Of a stretch of 64,000 nt of DNA, positions 55,070 to 64,000 are shown piece after piece; position 1 is the first letter of the stretch, and the number at the start of each line of letters is the position of its first letter. The DNA comes from Rhodovibrionaceae bacterium (GTDB taxonomy: Bacteria; Pseudomonadota; Alphaproteobacteria; Kiloniellales; DSM-21159), in assembly GCA_028279885.1 (NCBI GenBank), contig JANQMX010000050.1, positions 79,272-143,271 of the forward strand, in the 5' to 3' direction. The notes under the pieces are model-generated. The model was not told the origin of the DNA. It ran no database searches and saw only the letters and a program-made list of their open reading frames with translations. The translations under genes and the position numbers were made by a program.

Positions 55070-56287
55070 ATGACCGTTGTCATACGCCGTCTTTTGATCT
55101 GGGGCTCGATGGGTTTGATCCTGGCTGCGGGCCTCGCTTTTGCCTTTTGGCCGCGCCCCGTTCCGGTCGACTTCGTCACTGCTGAGCGTGGTCCGCTTGT
55201 CGTGGCGGTGGGCGACGAGGGGGAGACCCGCGTACGCGACGTCTTCGTGCTGTCGGCGCCGGTGACCGGCTTCATGCGACGGATCGATCTTGACGTCGGT
55301 GATCAACTCGTCGCCGACGTGACTGAGATCGCACGCATCGAGCCGATCGATCCCTCCTTCCTCGATGTCCGCAGCGCAGCCCAGGCCGAGGCGGCTGTCG
55401 AGGCGGGGGAAGCGGCGCTTGCGCTGGCATCCGCTGAAGTGGAGATGGCGGCGGCCGAGCTCGACTTCGCGGACTCCGAGCTGCAACGGGCGCGGCGCTT
55501 GATTCGCAGCGATACCATCTCCGAGCGGGCTCTGGACGATGCAGAACGCGTCTTTCGCACCAAGAAGGCTGCTCTGGCGACGGCCCAGGCCGGTCTCCGG
55601 ATGCGCGAGTGGGAACTGGAGCGAGCGCGTGCCGAACTGGTGTCGCCGGCGGTGGGGCGGCAGAATCGGGAGGACTGCGAGTGCGTCATCCTCGCAGCGC
55701 CGGTAAGCGGTCGGCTCCTGCGCATCCATCAGGAAAGCGAGGCTGTGGTCACATCCGGTCAACCTCTGGTCGATATCGGCGATCCCGTCGACCTTGAGAT
55801 TGTCGTCGATCTGCTGTCCGAGGACGCGGTGAAGGTCGAAGCCGGGCAGCGTGTCATCATCGAGGATTGGGGCGGCCGCGAGCTCAATGGTCGGGTCAAG
55901 CGCGTCGAACCCACCGGCTTCATGAAGGTTTCGGCGCTCGGCATCGAAGAGCAGCGGGTCAACGTCATCATCGACTTCGCGGATCCGCCTGAGGACTGGC
56001 AGCGTTTAGGGCATGGCTACCGGGTCGAGGTGCGGGTCGTCCTGTGGGAGCACGACGCGGTGCTCAAGCTTCCTCTCACGGCTCTCTTCCGTCAGGGTGC
56101 CGTGTGGACGACTTTCGTCGAGACCGATGGCCGAGCTGCTCTGCGACCGGTCGTTCTTGGCCAGCGGACCGACCTGGAGGCGCAGGTTCTCGAGGGCTTG
56201 GAAGAGGGGGAGCGTGTGGTTCTCTATCCGAGCGACCGTGTCGTCGAGGGGGTGCGCCTCGAGGCGCGGGCGCTCGGCGGCACCTGA
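55070..56287 (+). CDS. HlyD/MacA-type periplasmic adaptor
   Basis: A 405-residue membrane-fusion protein anchored by an N-terminal helix (LLIWGSMGLILAAGLAFAF). A barrel-sandwich/lipoyl part (FVLSAPVTGFMRRIDLDVGDQ), a long helical hairpin rich in Ala and Glu (AQAEAAVEAGEAALALASAEV), and beta-barrel regions follow. It completes an ABC-type tripartite exporter with the two preceding genes. No outer-membrane channel gene is in the window. Confidence 0.9.
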   Translation: MTVVIRRLLIWGSMGLILAAGLAFAFWPRPVPVDFVTAERGPLVVAVGDEGETRVRDVFVLSAPVTGFMRRIDLDVGDQLVADVTEIARIEPIDPSFLDVRSAAQAEAAVEAGEAALALASAEVEMAAAELDFADSELQRARRLIRSDTISERALDDAERVFRTKKAALATAQAGLRMREWELERARAELVSPAVGRQNREDCECVILAAPVSGRLLRIHQESEAVVTSGQPLVDIGDPVDLEIVVDLLSEDAVKVEAGQRVIIEDWGGRELNGRVKRVEPTGFMKVSALGIEEQRVNVIIDFADPPEDWQRLGHGYRVEVRVVLWEHDAVLKLPLTALFRQGAVWTTFVETDGRAALRPVVLGQRTDLEAQVLEGLEEGERVVLYPSDRVVEGVRLEARALGGT

Positions 56288-56465
56288 GGCGCCGATATGG
56301 CCTTGCGACCGCTGCCTAACGGGCTGTTAAGCCTGATTGAGCCGGACGGGCGGACCTGCGAAAAAGGGCTTCACAAAGCCCGTCGCTTGGTGTATTTCAC
56401 CCTGACGTCGAAGACCGCTTCTCGGCGCCGTCTTCGTTTGTCCCTAGTTATCCGAATCGGAGGAA

Positions 56466-56678
56466 ATGGCGGCTGTGCAGGTTCAAGTTCGTGACAATAA
56501 CGTCGATCAGGCGCTGCGCGCGCTTAAGAAAAAGCTCCAGCGCGAAGGCGTCTTCAGAGAGATGAAACTGCGCCGTCATTTCGAAAAGCCCTCCCAGAAG
56601 CGCAAGCGTGAGCGCGCGGAAGCCAAGCGCCGCTATCGCAAGCTGCTGCGCAAGCGCATGGAGCGCGAAGGCTTCTAA
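56466..56678 (+). CDS. rpsU: 30S ribosomal protein S21
   Basis: A 70-residue basic protein that begins [25 protein letters not shown] and ends in a Lys/Arg-rich tail, matching S21, which helps 30S bind mRNA. GGAGG lies immediately before the ATG. The 178-base leader carries a small GGGCTT/AAGCCC hairpin (56366-56381). A terminator follows at 56729. Confidence 0.95.
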   Translation: MAAVQVQVRDNNVDQALRALKKKLQREGVFREMKLRRHFEKPSQKRKRERAEAKRRYRKLLRKRMEREGF

Positions 56679-56728
56679 GCTACGGTCCACGCCAGGGCGG
56701 AATGCCTTGGCTGCCGCCACTCTGCAAG

Positions 56729-56769
56729 AAAGCGCGTCCGCATCAGCTGGCGCGCTTTTCGCGTTTTTT
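56729..56769 (+). terminator. Rho-independent terminator after rpsU
   Basis: AAAGCGCG (56729-56736) and CGCGCTTT (56751-56758) form an 8-bp stem, followed by a T6 run at 56763-56768. Its T run stands just upstream of the oligopeptidase start. Confidence 0.7.
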
Positions 56770-56809
56770 GCAGCAAAAGCCTTCAACGCCAAGATAGAAG
56801 CTCGAAGCG

Positions 56810-58885
56810 ATGCCACCGGATAGCCGCCCGACCCTCGCCCAGCCAGACGACGATCCCTACCTTTGGCTCGAGGAGATCGAAGGCAGCGCGGCGCTGGCCT
56901 GGGTGGAGCGTCAAAACGCCGACACCTTGAAGAGGCTCGACGGCCCGGATCTGGCCCGCGATCAAGCGGCCCTGCAGGCCATCTTCGACCGCCCCGACAA
57001 CATTCCCTTCGTTACGCGGCGGGGCGATCGCCTCTACAACTATTGGCGCGATGCAGAGCATCCACGCGGACTCTGGCGCCGTACGACGATGACCGAGTAT
57101 CGCAGAGAGGCGCCTCAGTGGGAAACGGTGCTGGACCTCGATGCGCTGGCCGCGGACGAGGGCGAAGATTGGGTCTGGCGCAATGCCATTTCGCTTCCAG
57201 GCAGCCATGACCGCGCCATTCTCTGCCTATCGCGCGGCGGTGGCGATGCGGTGGTGCTGCGGGAGTTCGACTTGGAGGCCAAGGTCTTCGTCGAGGATGG
57301 CTTTATCCTCCCGGAGGCCAAGGGTTGGCCCTGCTGGCTGGACCGCGACCATCTTCTGCTCGAAAGCTCCTACGGCGAGGGCATGGCGACCGACTCCGGC
57401 TATGCGCGCAGCATCCGCTTGTGGCGCCGGGGCACAGCGGCTGATACGGCTGGTGTTCTCTTCGAGGTACCGCAAGAGAGCATGTCGGCCTTCGCTTGGG
57501 TCGACCGGTCAGATGGCGAGGAGCGCATCGTTTTCGGCGAGCGCCTGAGCTTCTTCGAGATGACGAGCTGGCTCGGCGATCGCTCCGGGCCCAAGCAGAG
57601 GCTCAACCTGCCGAATGATGCCTGGCGCGATCTCTACCGCGGATGGCTGCTGGTCAAGCCACGCCAAGACTGGCAGCTCGAAAGGCAGCGCTACCCAGCC
57701 GATAGCCTCCTGGTCATTTCGCTCTCCGGTTTTCTCGCCGGCGAAACGGATTTCACCGTGCTGTTCGAGCCCTCATCCAAGCGCAGCTTGGGCGGCTTCT
57801 TTTGGACCGGCGATCGCCTCGTGCTCTCGATCCTCGATGATCTGCGGCCCGTGTACGAGCTGTTGAGTTTCTCGGAGGGTGCTTGGCAGCGCGATGAACT
57901 GCCGGGCCTGCCCGAGATCGGTGTTGCCTCTGCCTGGCGGTTGGACAGCGAAGAGGACGAGTCGAACGGCGATCTGCTCCTCACCTCTGAAACACCCTTG
58001 GCGCCCAAGAGCTTGTTGCTTGCGGAACCAGGCAAGGCGCCGGCTGTCCTCAAGCGCGCGCCGGCGGCCTTTGACCCCGCCGGACTAACGGTCAGCCGCC
58101 ATACCGCCCGCTCGCTCGATGGCGAGGCAATCCCCTATGTGCAAATCGGCCCGGCAGAGAGCGACGGCGCAGCCCCGGTGCATCTGACCGCCTACGGTGG
58201 CTTCCGTATCTCGAATCTGCCCTACTATCGCTCGTCCATCGGCAAGCTCTGGCTGGAGTGCGGCGGAACCAGCGTGGTGGCCAATATCCGCGGTGGTGGC
58301 GAGTACGGCAGCGCTTGGCACGAGGCTGGGCGCCGGGAAGGCAAGATCGCCTCGCATGACGATTTCGCCGCGGTTGCGGCAGATTTGGTGGAGCGGGGTG
58401 TGACGCAGCCGGAACGCATTGCGGCCGAAGGCGGCTCCAACGGCGGCATCCTCATCACCAACATGCTGACTCGCTATCCGGAGCGGTTTGGTGCCCTGTT
58501 CTGTACAATCCCGCTGATCGACATGCGGCGCTACAGCAAGCTCCTCGCCGGGCACAGCTGGATTGCCGAGTACGGCGATCCGGACAAGCCCGAGGACTGG
58601 GCCTATCTGCAGCATTACTCCGCCTATCACACGGCGATGCCGGGGCAGAGCTATCCGCCCATTCTGATCGCCACCAACCGCAAGGACGACCGGGTGCATC
58701 CCGGGCACGGCCGCAAGATGGCGGCCAAGCTTCAGGCTCTGGGGTACGACGCGCGCTACTTTGAAATGGCTTCAGGCGGGCACGGCTACGGCAAGGACAA
58801 CAGCGAGACGGCGCGTTTTATGGCGCTGGGCTACCTTTTCCTGCGGCGTGCCATCGGGTGGGACGCCATCAAAGCTGTGAGTTAA
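56810..58885 (+). CDS. Prolyl oligopeptidase family serine peptidase
   Basis: A 691-residue S9A enzyme. The N-terminal beta-propeller (about 1-430) is followed by the alpha/beta-hydrolase domain with nucleophile GGSNGG (about residue 545), catalytic Asp in NRKDDRVHPGH and His in GGHGYGKD. It should cleave short proline-containing peptides. No signal peptide is present, so it is probably cytosolic. The start has a weak ribosome binding site. Confidence 0.92.
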   Translation: MPPDSRPTLAQPDDDPYLWLEEIEGSAALAWVERQNADTLKRLDGPDLARDQAALQAIFDRPDNIPFVTRRGDRLYNYWRDAEHPRGLWRRTTMTEYRREAPQWETVLDLDALAADEGEDWVWRNAISLPGSHDRAILCLSRGGGDAVVLREFDLEAKVFVEDGFILPEAKGWPCWLDRDHLLLESSYGEGMATDSGYARSIRLWRRGTAADTAGVLFEVPQESMSAFAWVDRSDGEERIVFGERLSFFEMTSWLGDRSGPKQRLNLPNDAWRDLYRGWLLVKPRQDWQLERQRYPADSLLVISLSGFLAGETDFTVLFEPSSKRSLGGFFWTGDRLVLSILDDLRPVYELLSFSEGAWQRDELPGLPEIGVASAWRLDSEEDESNGDLLLTSETPLAPKSLLLAEPGKAPAVLKRAPAAFDPAGLTVSRHTARSLDGEAIPYVQIGPAESDGAAPVHLTAYGGFRISNLPYYRSSIGKLWLECGGTSVVANIRGGGEYGSAWHEAGRREGKIASHDDFAAVAADLVERGVTQPERIAAEGGSNGGILITNMLTRYPERFGALFCTIPLIDMRRYSKLLAGHSWIAEYGDPDKPEDWAYLQHYSAYHTAMPGQSYPPILIATNRKDDRVHPGHGRKMAAKLQALGYDARYFEMASGGHGYGKDNSETARFMALGYLFLRRAIGWDAIKAVS

Positions 58886-59045
58886 GTCCTGTGCCGTCTT
58901 CGAGCCTCAACACAGGCGTAACAGAATCGTCATGGTCAACGAGCAGCGTGCGGCGGGGCAACGAGGGCTGATACGCACCGGCGACTGAGACAATGTCGGG
59001 CCGGTGCGATCAAGCTCAACTCCCTGTCACTTGCCCCACACTGAA

Positions 59046-59077
59046 AAGGGCCGCCCCAGGCGGCCCTTCTCTTTTTT
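59046..59077 (+). terminator. Rho-independent terminator after the oligopeptidase
   Basis: A 9-bp GC-rich stem (AGGGCCGCC/GGCGGCCCT) with a 3-base loop is followed by CTCTTTTTT. The A-rich flank on the other side may let it also serve the convergent pnt operon. Confidence 0.85.
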
Positions 59078-59108
59078 CTCGCGGTTGGAGCCGCAAAGGC
59101 ACCAAGCT

Positions 59109-60509
59109 CTACTGCTCCAGCGCCTTGACGATGTCCTCACACATCTTCTTGGCGTCAGCCAGCAACATGCGGGTCTTGTCCATATAGAACAGCGGATTGT
59201 CGATGCCGGCGTAGCCAGAGCCCATAGAGCGTTTGACGAAGAGCACGTTCTGCGCCTCGTCCACGTTGAGCACCGGCATGCCGTAGATCGGTGAGGTCTT
59301 GTCTGTCTTGGCGACCGGGTTGGTCACGTCGTTGGCGCCGATGACGAAGGCCACGTCGGTCTCCCCGAACTCTCGGTTCAGCTCGTCCATCTCGAAGACT
59401 TCGTCGTAAGGCACGTTGGCTTCGGCCAGTAGGACGTTCATATGCCCCGGCATGCGCCCGGCGACCGGATGGATGGCGTACTTGACGTCGACTCCGTCTT
59501 CCTTGAGCAGGTCCGCCATCTCGCGCAGGGCGTGCTGGGCCTGCGCCACAGCCATGCCATAGCCAGGCACGATGATCACCCGGTCGGCGTTCTTCATCAT
59601 GAAGGCCGCGTCCTCGGCCGAGCCCTGATGGTAGGTGCGGTCGCCCAAGTCCGCGCCGCCGCCTGCCGCCGCTTCGCCGCCAAAGCCACCGAGGATGACG
59701 TTGAAGAAGGATCGGTTCATCCCCTTGCACATGATGTAGCTGAGGATGGCGCCAGACGAGCCGACCAGCGAGCCGGCGATGATCAGCAGGTTGTTCTCCA
59801 AGGTGAAGCCGATACCGGCCGCGGCCCAGCCGGAGTAGGAGTTCAGCATGGAGATCACCACCGGCATGTCGGCGCCGCCGATGGGAATGATGATCAGGAT
59901 GCCGAGCGCAAGCGAGATGGCGACGATCAGCCAGAAGGCGGCGTCGGCTTCGCTGCTGGCCAGCCAGATTACCAGCAGCACCGTGATGATACCGAGGGCC
60001 AGGTTGAGCCAGTGCTGCCCGGGGAAGACGATCGGCTTGCCGCTCATGATGCCCTGCAGCTTGGCAAAGGCGATGATCGAGCCGGTGAAGGTGATGGCGC
60101 CGATGGCGGTGCCGATCGACATTTCGATCAGCGAGCTGAGCTTGATGTCGCCCGGGCTGCCGATGCCGTAAGCGCTGGGATTGTAGAAGGCGGCCACGGC
60201 CACGAAGACCGCGGCGAGGCCGACCAGCGAGTGGAAGGCGGCCACCAGCTGGGGCAGGGCGGTCATCTCCACCCGCATGGCGATAACCGTGCCGATGGTG
60301 CCGCCGATCAGGACCGCGGCCAGGATGCCGACGAGGCTCAAGCCGATCTCCGGCAGGACCAGCAGCGTGGTCACGATCGCCAGCGCCATGCCGATGATGC
60401 CGAAGGTGTTGCCGCGGCGGCTGGTCTCCGGATGTGAAAGGCCCTTCAGTGCCAGGATGAAGAACACCGAGGCGACGAGATAAAGCAGGGCCGCAAAGTT
60501 GACGCTCAT
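59109..60509 (-). CDS. pntB: Proton-translocating NAD(P)+ transhydrogenase subunit beta
   Basis: A 466-residue membrane protein. About nine helices fill residues 1-260, and the NADP(H)-binding domain III follows, with PGYGMAVAQAQ and the LIGANDVTNPVAK-type motif (VIGANDVTNPVA). With PntA1 and PntA2 it uses the proton gradient to reduce NADP+ by NADH. Third gene of a minus-strand pntA1-pntA2-pntB operon with 15-22 base gaps. Confidence 0.97.
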   Translation of the reverse strand: MSVNFAALLYLVASVFFILALKGLSHPETSRRGNTFGIIGMALAIVTTLLVLPEIGLSLVGILAAVLIGGTIGTVIAMRVEMTALPQLVAAFHSLVGLAAVFVAVAAFYNPSAYGIGSPGDIKLSSLIEMSIGTAIGAITFTGSIIAFAKLQGIMSGKPIVFPGQHWLNLALGIITVLLVIWLASSEADAAFWLIVAISLALGILIIIPIGGADMPVVISMLNSYSGWAAAGIGFTLENNLLIIAGSLVGSSGAILSYIMCKGMNRSFFNVILGGFGGEAAAGGGADLGDRTYHQGSAEDAAFMMKNADRVIIVPGYGMAVAQAQHALREMADLLKEDGVDVKYAIHPVAGRMPGHMNVLLAEANVPYDEVFEMDELNREFGETDVAFVIGANDVTNPVAKTDKTSPIYGMPVLNVDEAQNVLFVKRSMGSGYAGIDNPLFYMDKTRMLLADAKKMCEDIVKALEQ

Positions 60510-60524
60510 GACTCCGACCCCGCT

Positions 60525-60938
60525 CTAGCGCTTCTTTTTCTTGAACATGGACAGCATGCGATGGGTCACCAGAAAGCCGCCGAAGATGTTCACGCTGGCG
60601 AGCAGAACGGCGAGGAAGCCCATGATGTCGCTGGTCAGGTTCCCGCCCGAGCCGGCGGCAATCAGGCCGCCGACGATGATGACCGAAGAGATGGCGTTGG
60701 TGACGCCCATCAGCGGCGAATGCAGCGCCGGCGTGACGCTCCAGACCACGTGGTAGCCGACGAAGATCGCCAGCACGAGCACGGTGAGCCCGACGACGAG
60801 CGGTGAGAGCGCGCCGTGCTCGGCGGCCTGTATCGCCGCGCCGCCGTGTTCCGCCGAAAGCCGCGCCACTTCCTGAGAGAGCGCCTGCGCTTCCGCGAGA
60901 AGCGCGTCGACGCGCTGAGCAAGAGCCTCGTGCTGCAT
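60525..60938 (-). CDS. pntA2: NAD(P) transhydrogenase subunit alpha part 2
   Basis: A 137-residue membrane subunit with three hydrophobic helices ([51 protein letters not shown]) equal to the C-terminal membrane part of E. coli PntA, separate here as in other alphaproteobacteria. AAGGAG precedes the ATG. A short helical extension lies before the first helix. Confidence 0.95.
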   Translation of the reverse strand: MQHEALAQRVDALLAEAQALSQEVARLSAEHGGAAIQAAEHGALSPLVVGLTVLVLAIFVGYHVVWSVTPALHSPLMGVTNAISSVIIVGGLIAAGSGGNLTSDIMGFLAVLLASVNIFGGFLVTHRMLSMFKKKKR

Positions 60939-60960
60939 GGGAACTCCTTAGTTCGGGAAG

Positions 60961-62130
60961 TTAGGCGGCGCTGGCGCCGGCTTTGTCGTCGCTTGATTCG
61001 GCCGGAACCAGGTTGGGGTGGACGATCTTGCCGTCCTTGGTCACCAGCGTTCCTTTGACGATCTCGTCGTCCCAGTCGATCGCCAGGTCCTTGCTTTCCT
61101 TGTCCACCAGCAAGCTGAGGAAGTTGAAGATGTTGTTGGCGTAGAGCATGGAGGCATCGGCCGCCAGGCGGCTGGGCACGTTGTGATAACCGACGATGGT
61201 CACGTCTTCCACGACCGCTACATCGCCGGGCTTGGACAGAGCGCAGTTGCCGCCGTTGTCGACCGCGAGATCGACGATCACAGCACCCGGCTTCATGCTC
61301 TTGACCATGTCTTCGTCGATCAGCACCGGAGCGGGGCGCCCTGGGATGAGCGCGGTGGTAATGACAAGGTCCATCTTGGGCAGAGTCTCGGCGATCAGGG
61401 CGGCCTGCTTCTTCTTGTACTCGGCCGACATCTCCTTGGCGTAGCCGCCGGCCGTCTCCGCCTGCTTGAACTCCTCATCCTCCACGGCGACGAACTTGCC
61501 GCCGAGGCTCTCGACCTGCTCTTTGGCGGCAGGCCGGACGTCGGTTGCATTGACGATGGCGCCAAGGCGCTTGGCTGTGGCGATGGCTTGCAGGCCGGCG
61601 ACGCCGGCGCCCATCACCATGACCTGCGCCGGGGGGATCTTGCCGGCCGCCGTCATCATCATGGGGAGCGCACGGCCGAAGTTGGCACAGCCGTCCAGCA
61701 CCGCCTTGTAGCCGGCGAGGTTGGCTTGCGATGAGAGCACGTCCATCGACTGCGCGCGGGTGATGCGCGGCATGAATTCCATGGCGAAGGCTGTCAGCCC
61801 GGCGTCGGCGATCGCTTTCAACTCGTCACCGGCACGGTAGGGATCGATCAGCGCAAAGAGATGCGCACCCGACGGCATCGACTTCAGCTCGGAGGGTTCC
61901 GGCCGCTGCACTTTGAGGATGACATCGGCGCCCTTCATGGTCGCCGCTGCCGTCTTGGCGATCGTCGCACCGGCGTCCTCATAGTCCTCGTCGAGATAGG
62001 AGGCGGATTGCCCGGCTCCGTTCTCCACAGCAACCTCGAGGCCGAGCTTCACCATCTTCTTGATAGTGTCCGGCGAGGCGGCCACACGATGCTCGTGGGC
62101 ACGGCGCTCCTTCAAAACAGCGATTTTCAT
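60961..62130 (-). CDS. pntA1: NAD(P) transhydrogenase subunit alpha part 1
   Basis: A 389-residue cytosolic NAD(H)-binding subunit (domain I) related to alanine dehydrogenase. It begins MKIAVLKERR and has the nucleotide-binding VMGAGVAGLQAIATAKRLGA fold, TALIPGRPAPVLI and GGNCALSKPG motifs. The ATG at 62130 agrees with homologues; the frame is open 19 codons further. It heads the pnt operon. Confidence 0.96.
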   Translation of the reverse strand: MKIAVLKERRAHEHRVAASPDTIKKMVKLGLEVAVENGAGQSASYLDEDYEDAGATIAKTAAATMKGADVILKVQRPEPSELKSMPSGAHLFALIDPYRAGDELKAIADAGLTAFAMEFMPRITRAQSMDVLSSQANLAGYKAVLDGCANFGRALPMMMTAAGKIPPAQVMVMGAGVAGLQAIATAKRLGAIVNATDVRPAAKEQVESLGGKFVAVEDEEFKQAETAGGYAKEMSAEYKKKQAALIAETLPKMDLVITTALIPGRPAPVLIDEDMVKSMKPGAVIVDLAVDNGGNCALSKPGDVAVVEDVTIVGYHNVPSRLAADASMLYANNIFNFLSLLVDKESKDLAIDWDDEIVKGTLVTKDGKIVHPNLVPAESSDDKAGASAA

Positions 62131-62299
62131 GGCGCCAGTCGGATGTCCCTCAATTGAACCAGACCCAGACGGACAAGCGCACGCCAAATGTACAGCCCAC
62201 CCGTGCAGTCAAGATGACCCGGCTGCCGCTGGCTGACAAGTGTTGTCGTGTGGAGGGCTCGTTGCGGAGCTTGCTACGGTGCTGCCACGGTCGCCGCAA

Positions 62300-63685
62300 T
62301 CAGGCGGCGGCGCCCATTTCCGACAGGTCGGCCTCGCGCAGGGCTTCCTCCTGCCGCATGGCCAGCTGCGCCACGTCGAAGCCTTCGATCAGATCGTGGA
62401 AGAGACGGTGCCAGTTGATCTCGGCTTTCAGGTGCATGAAGACGGAGCCGAGCCCGATCGCGGCGCGATCCATCAGCACGAACTCGCGTGGCGGCCTGAC
62501 CCCGCCCTGCTCCTTGAGGGCCTTGTGCACGGCGCTTATGATGCGCGCGCCCTCGATGGAGTTGTTGGTGTCGGTGATCTGCGTCACGCGATCCTCCAAC
62601 AGCGGCCCGTAAAGAAAGCGAGCCCACTGATTGAGCGTGCGCAGCAGCTCGCCCTCGACCCGCTCGAAACCCCAGGCGCGGTAGGCTGACACGGCCAACT
62701 CCTCGTCGTCGTCGGCCAATGCGTGATAAAGGTCGATCACGCCCTTCACGAAGGTGGGCCGGAAGACGCGGATGCAACCGAAGTCGAGCAGATTGACGCT
62801 GCAATCCGGCCGGATGGTGTAGTTGCCCAGGTGAGGGTCGCCGTGAATCACGCCGTAGTAGTAGAACGGCACGTACCAAGCCCGGAACATGTTGAGCGCT
62901 ACGCGATTGCGTAGCTCCTGGTCCTCATGCTCGGCGATGAAGGCCAAGAGCGGCTGACCCGACAGCCAAGTCATGGTCAAAAGGCGGTCGCTGGACAGGG
63001 CCTCGATCGGCTCCGGCACATGCACGCCGTCTTCTTTCGCGAGCATGCGGGCATAGAGGCGCATGTTTTTGGCCTCGCGCGCATAGTCGAGCTCTTCGCG
63101 CAGGCGCTCCGACAACTCCTTGTAGATTTCGGACGGGTCGATGGCGCTGTCATAGCGGCGATAAACGGAGAAGGCGAAGCGGAGTTGCTGGACGTCGGCT
63201 TCCACCGTCGAGGCCATGTCCGGATACTGCAGTTTGCAGGCGAGCTCGCGGCCGTCCTCCTGCTTGGCGATATGAACCTGGCCGAGCGACGCGGCCGCGG
63301 CGGCCTCATGGCCGAATTCAGTGAATTGGTTGCGCCAGCCGGGGCCGAGCTCCGTCCGCATGCGGCGTTTCACGAAAGACCAACCCATGGGCGGGGCGTT
63401 CGACTGCAACTGCCGCAGCTCCTCCGCATATTCTCGCGGCAGGGCATCGGGGATGGTGGCGAGAATCTGGGCCGCTTTCATCAGCGGGCCCTTGAGGCCG
63501 CCGAGGGCCGCTTTCAGTTCCGCCGAGTGTTTGCCCTTGTCCAACGACAGGCCGAGCACGCGGGCGCCGGCGAGCTGTGCCGCCAAGCCGCCCACCTGGG
63601 TGCCGACCTGGGTGTAGCGTTTGAGGCGTTGGCCGAAGCGCGAGTCTTCGCGCGCGAAAGGGGAGTCTGCCTGACCGTCCGTCAT
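62300..63685 (-). CDS. ABC1/UbiB-family protein kinase-like protein
   Basis: A 461-residue ADCK/ABC1 atypical kinase family protein. Parts seen: the KxGQ-equivalent segment GPLMKAAQILATIPDALP (so KAAQ here), Ala-rich loop AAAASLGQVH, catalytic HGDPHLGN and metal-binding LLDFGC. The family, including UbiB and COQ8, supports ubiquinone synthesis or lipid handling. It lacks the C-terminal membrane helices of UbiB, so it is a soluble relative. It is followed by the pnt operon on the same strand. Confidence 0.9.
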   Translation of the reverse strand: MTDGQADSPFAREDSRFGQRLKRYTQVGTQVGGLAAQLAGARVLGLSLDKGKHSAELKAALGGLKGPLMKAAQILATIPDALPREYAEELRQLQSNAPPMGWSFVKRRMRTELGPGWRNQFTEFGHEAAAAASLGQVHIAKQEDGRELACKLQYPDMASTVEADVQQLRFAFSVYRRYDSAIDPSEIYKELSERLREELDYAREAKNMRLYARMLAKEDGVHVPEPIEALSSDRLLTMTWLSGQPLLAFIAEHEDQELRNRVALNMFRAWYVPFYYYGVIHGDPHLGNYTIRPDCSVNLLDFGCIRVFRPTFVKGVIDLYHALADDDEELAVSAYRAWGFERVEGELLRTLNQWARFLYGPLLEDRVTQITDTNNSIEGARIISAVHKALKEQGGVRPPREFVLMDRAAIGLGSVFMHLKAEINWHRLFHDLIEGFDVAQLAMRQEEALREADLSEMGAAA

Positions 63686-63917
63686 GGCTGAGACATGGTG
63701 TGGTGGCGCCCCGTGTCCAGGGGATTTCGCTTCATTGGCGGCCGCTTGAAGGTCATTGTGTTCGAGATATCGGTCTCAGAGGTTGTCGGTGGCGATCACA
63801 GCATTCTTACAGTATTTTCGGTAGTTCTTAACTCTTTGTTAACTATAACCATTGGGAGCCTTCTACCTTTGTCGAAAAGCCCTGTATGAACTGAATAGGC
63901 AACACTATCTAAAACCT

Positions 63918-64000
63918 ATGGCCAGACCTTGCGAATTCGACCGAAAAGATGTGCTGGATAGGGCCATGTCCCTGTTCTGGCGCAAGGGCTACGAGTCGAC
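63918..64000 (+). CDS. TetR-family regulator, N-terminal fragment at window edge
   Basis: The first 27 codons read MARPCEFDRKDVLDRAMSLF then WRKGYEST, the usual start of a TetR/AcrR helix-turn-helix. The rest lies beyond the window. The 232-base gap from the ABC1 gene has AT-rich stretches (for example around 63820-63850) that likely hold its promoter. Confidence 0.8.
   Translation, partial: MARPCEFDRKDVLDRAMSLFWRKGYES

Noticed and set aside
59442..60437. 331-codon plus-strand open frame
   Set aside because: It is antisense to pntB and consists of Asp/Gly/His-rich repeats from complementing hydrophobic codons.

Overview
The window looks like a GC-rich alphaproteobacterial chromosome, probably of the Rhodospirillales/Kiloniellales type. 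This rests on protein families typical of that group: an NDUFA12-type complex I protein, COQ9, DUF2155, DUF2336, DUF1127, DUF6352 and TIGR02444 proteins, a three-gene PntA1/PntA2/PntB transhydrogenase, and an RNase E with a large acidic insertion. I saw no rRNA, tRNA, CRISPR array, phage or insertion sequence. The window is mostly core genome with a few accessory islands.

Layout. 1-0.5 kb: end of a VPLPA-CTERM surface protein and its terminator. 0.5-11.7 kb: a conserved housekeeping block (DUF6352, NDUFA12, MlaD-like, methyltransferase, DUF2155, then aat, accC-accB-aroQ and a DsbA-like oxidoreductase on the minus strand). It is interrupted by a LysR/DUF1127/CmcJ-like oxygenase segment and an acidic coiled-coil protein. 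12-16.7 kb: a FecI sigma factor, FecR anti-sigma and TonB receptor set with a Fur-like site upstream, probably for iron or haem uptake. 16.8-20.9 kb: a BepA-like M48 protease divergent from a gamma-glutamyltransferase-like lipoprotein that seems to lack its catalytic threonine, followed by an aminotransferase. 21-29.6 kb: rne with a long leader, an N-acetylmuramoyl-alanine amidase, penicillin-binding protein 1A, and prfB with its programmed +1 frameshift.

29.7-38.3 kb: a Tad (Flp) pilus locus: pilin, cpaB, cpaC, cpaD, cpaE, cpaF, tadB and tadC. The genes from cpaD to tadC are joined by four successive TGATG stop/start overlaps. A TadD-like TPR lipoprotein lies nearby on the other strand (41.2-42.7 kb). 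Prepilin peptidase and TadE/F/G are not in the window. 38.5-41.2 kb is the most unusual stretch: two paralogous PepSY proteins with similar 5' leaders, a secreted protein between them, a strong inverted repeat, a cytochrome b561-like gene broken by a stop codon and a frameshift, and a membrane-anchored LuxR-type regulator overlapping it.

43-64 kb: a DUF2336 protein, an APH/AAA bifunctional protein, a redoxin-like/2OG-Fe(II) oxygenase fusion, a diguanylate cyclase with an inhibitory site, purE-purK, def-COQ9, a MacAB-like ABC exporter (ATPase, permease, adaptor), rpsU, an S9 oligopeptidase, the pnt operon, an ABC1/UbiB kinase and the first codons of a TetR regulator cut by the window edge. Functional themes are envelope biogenesis (MlaD, amidase, PBP1A, BepA-like protease, Tad pilus), NADPH/quinone metabolism (NDUFA12, COQ9, UbiB-like, Pnt) and translation (Aat, RF2, Def, S21).
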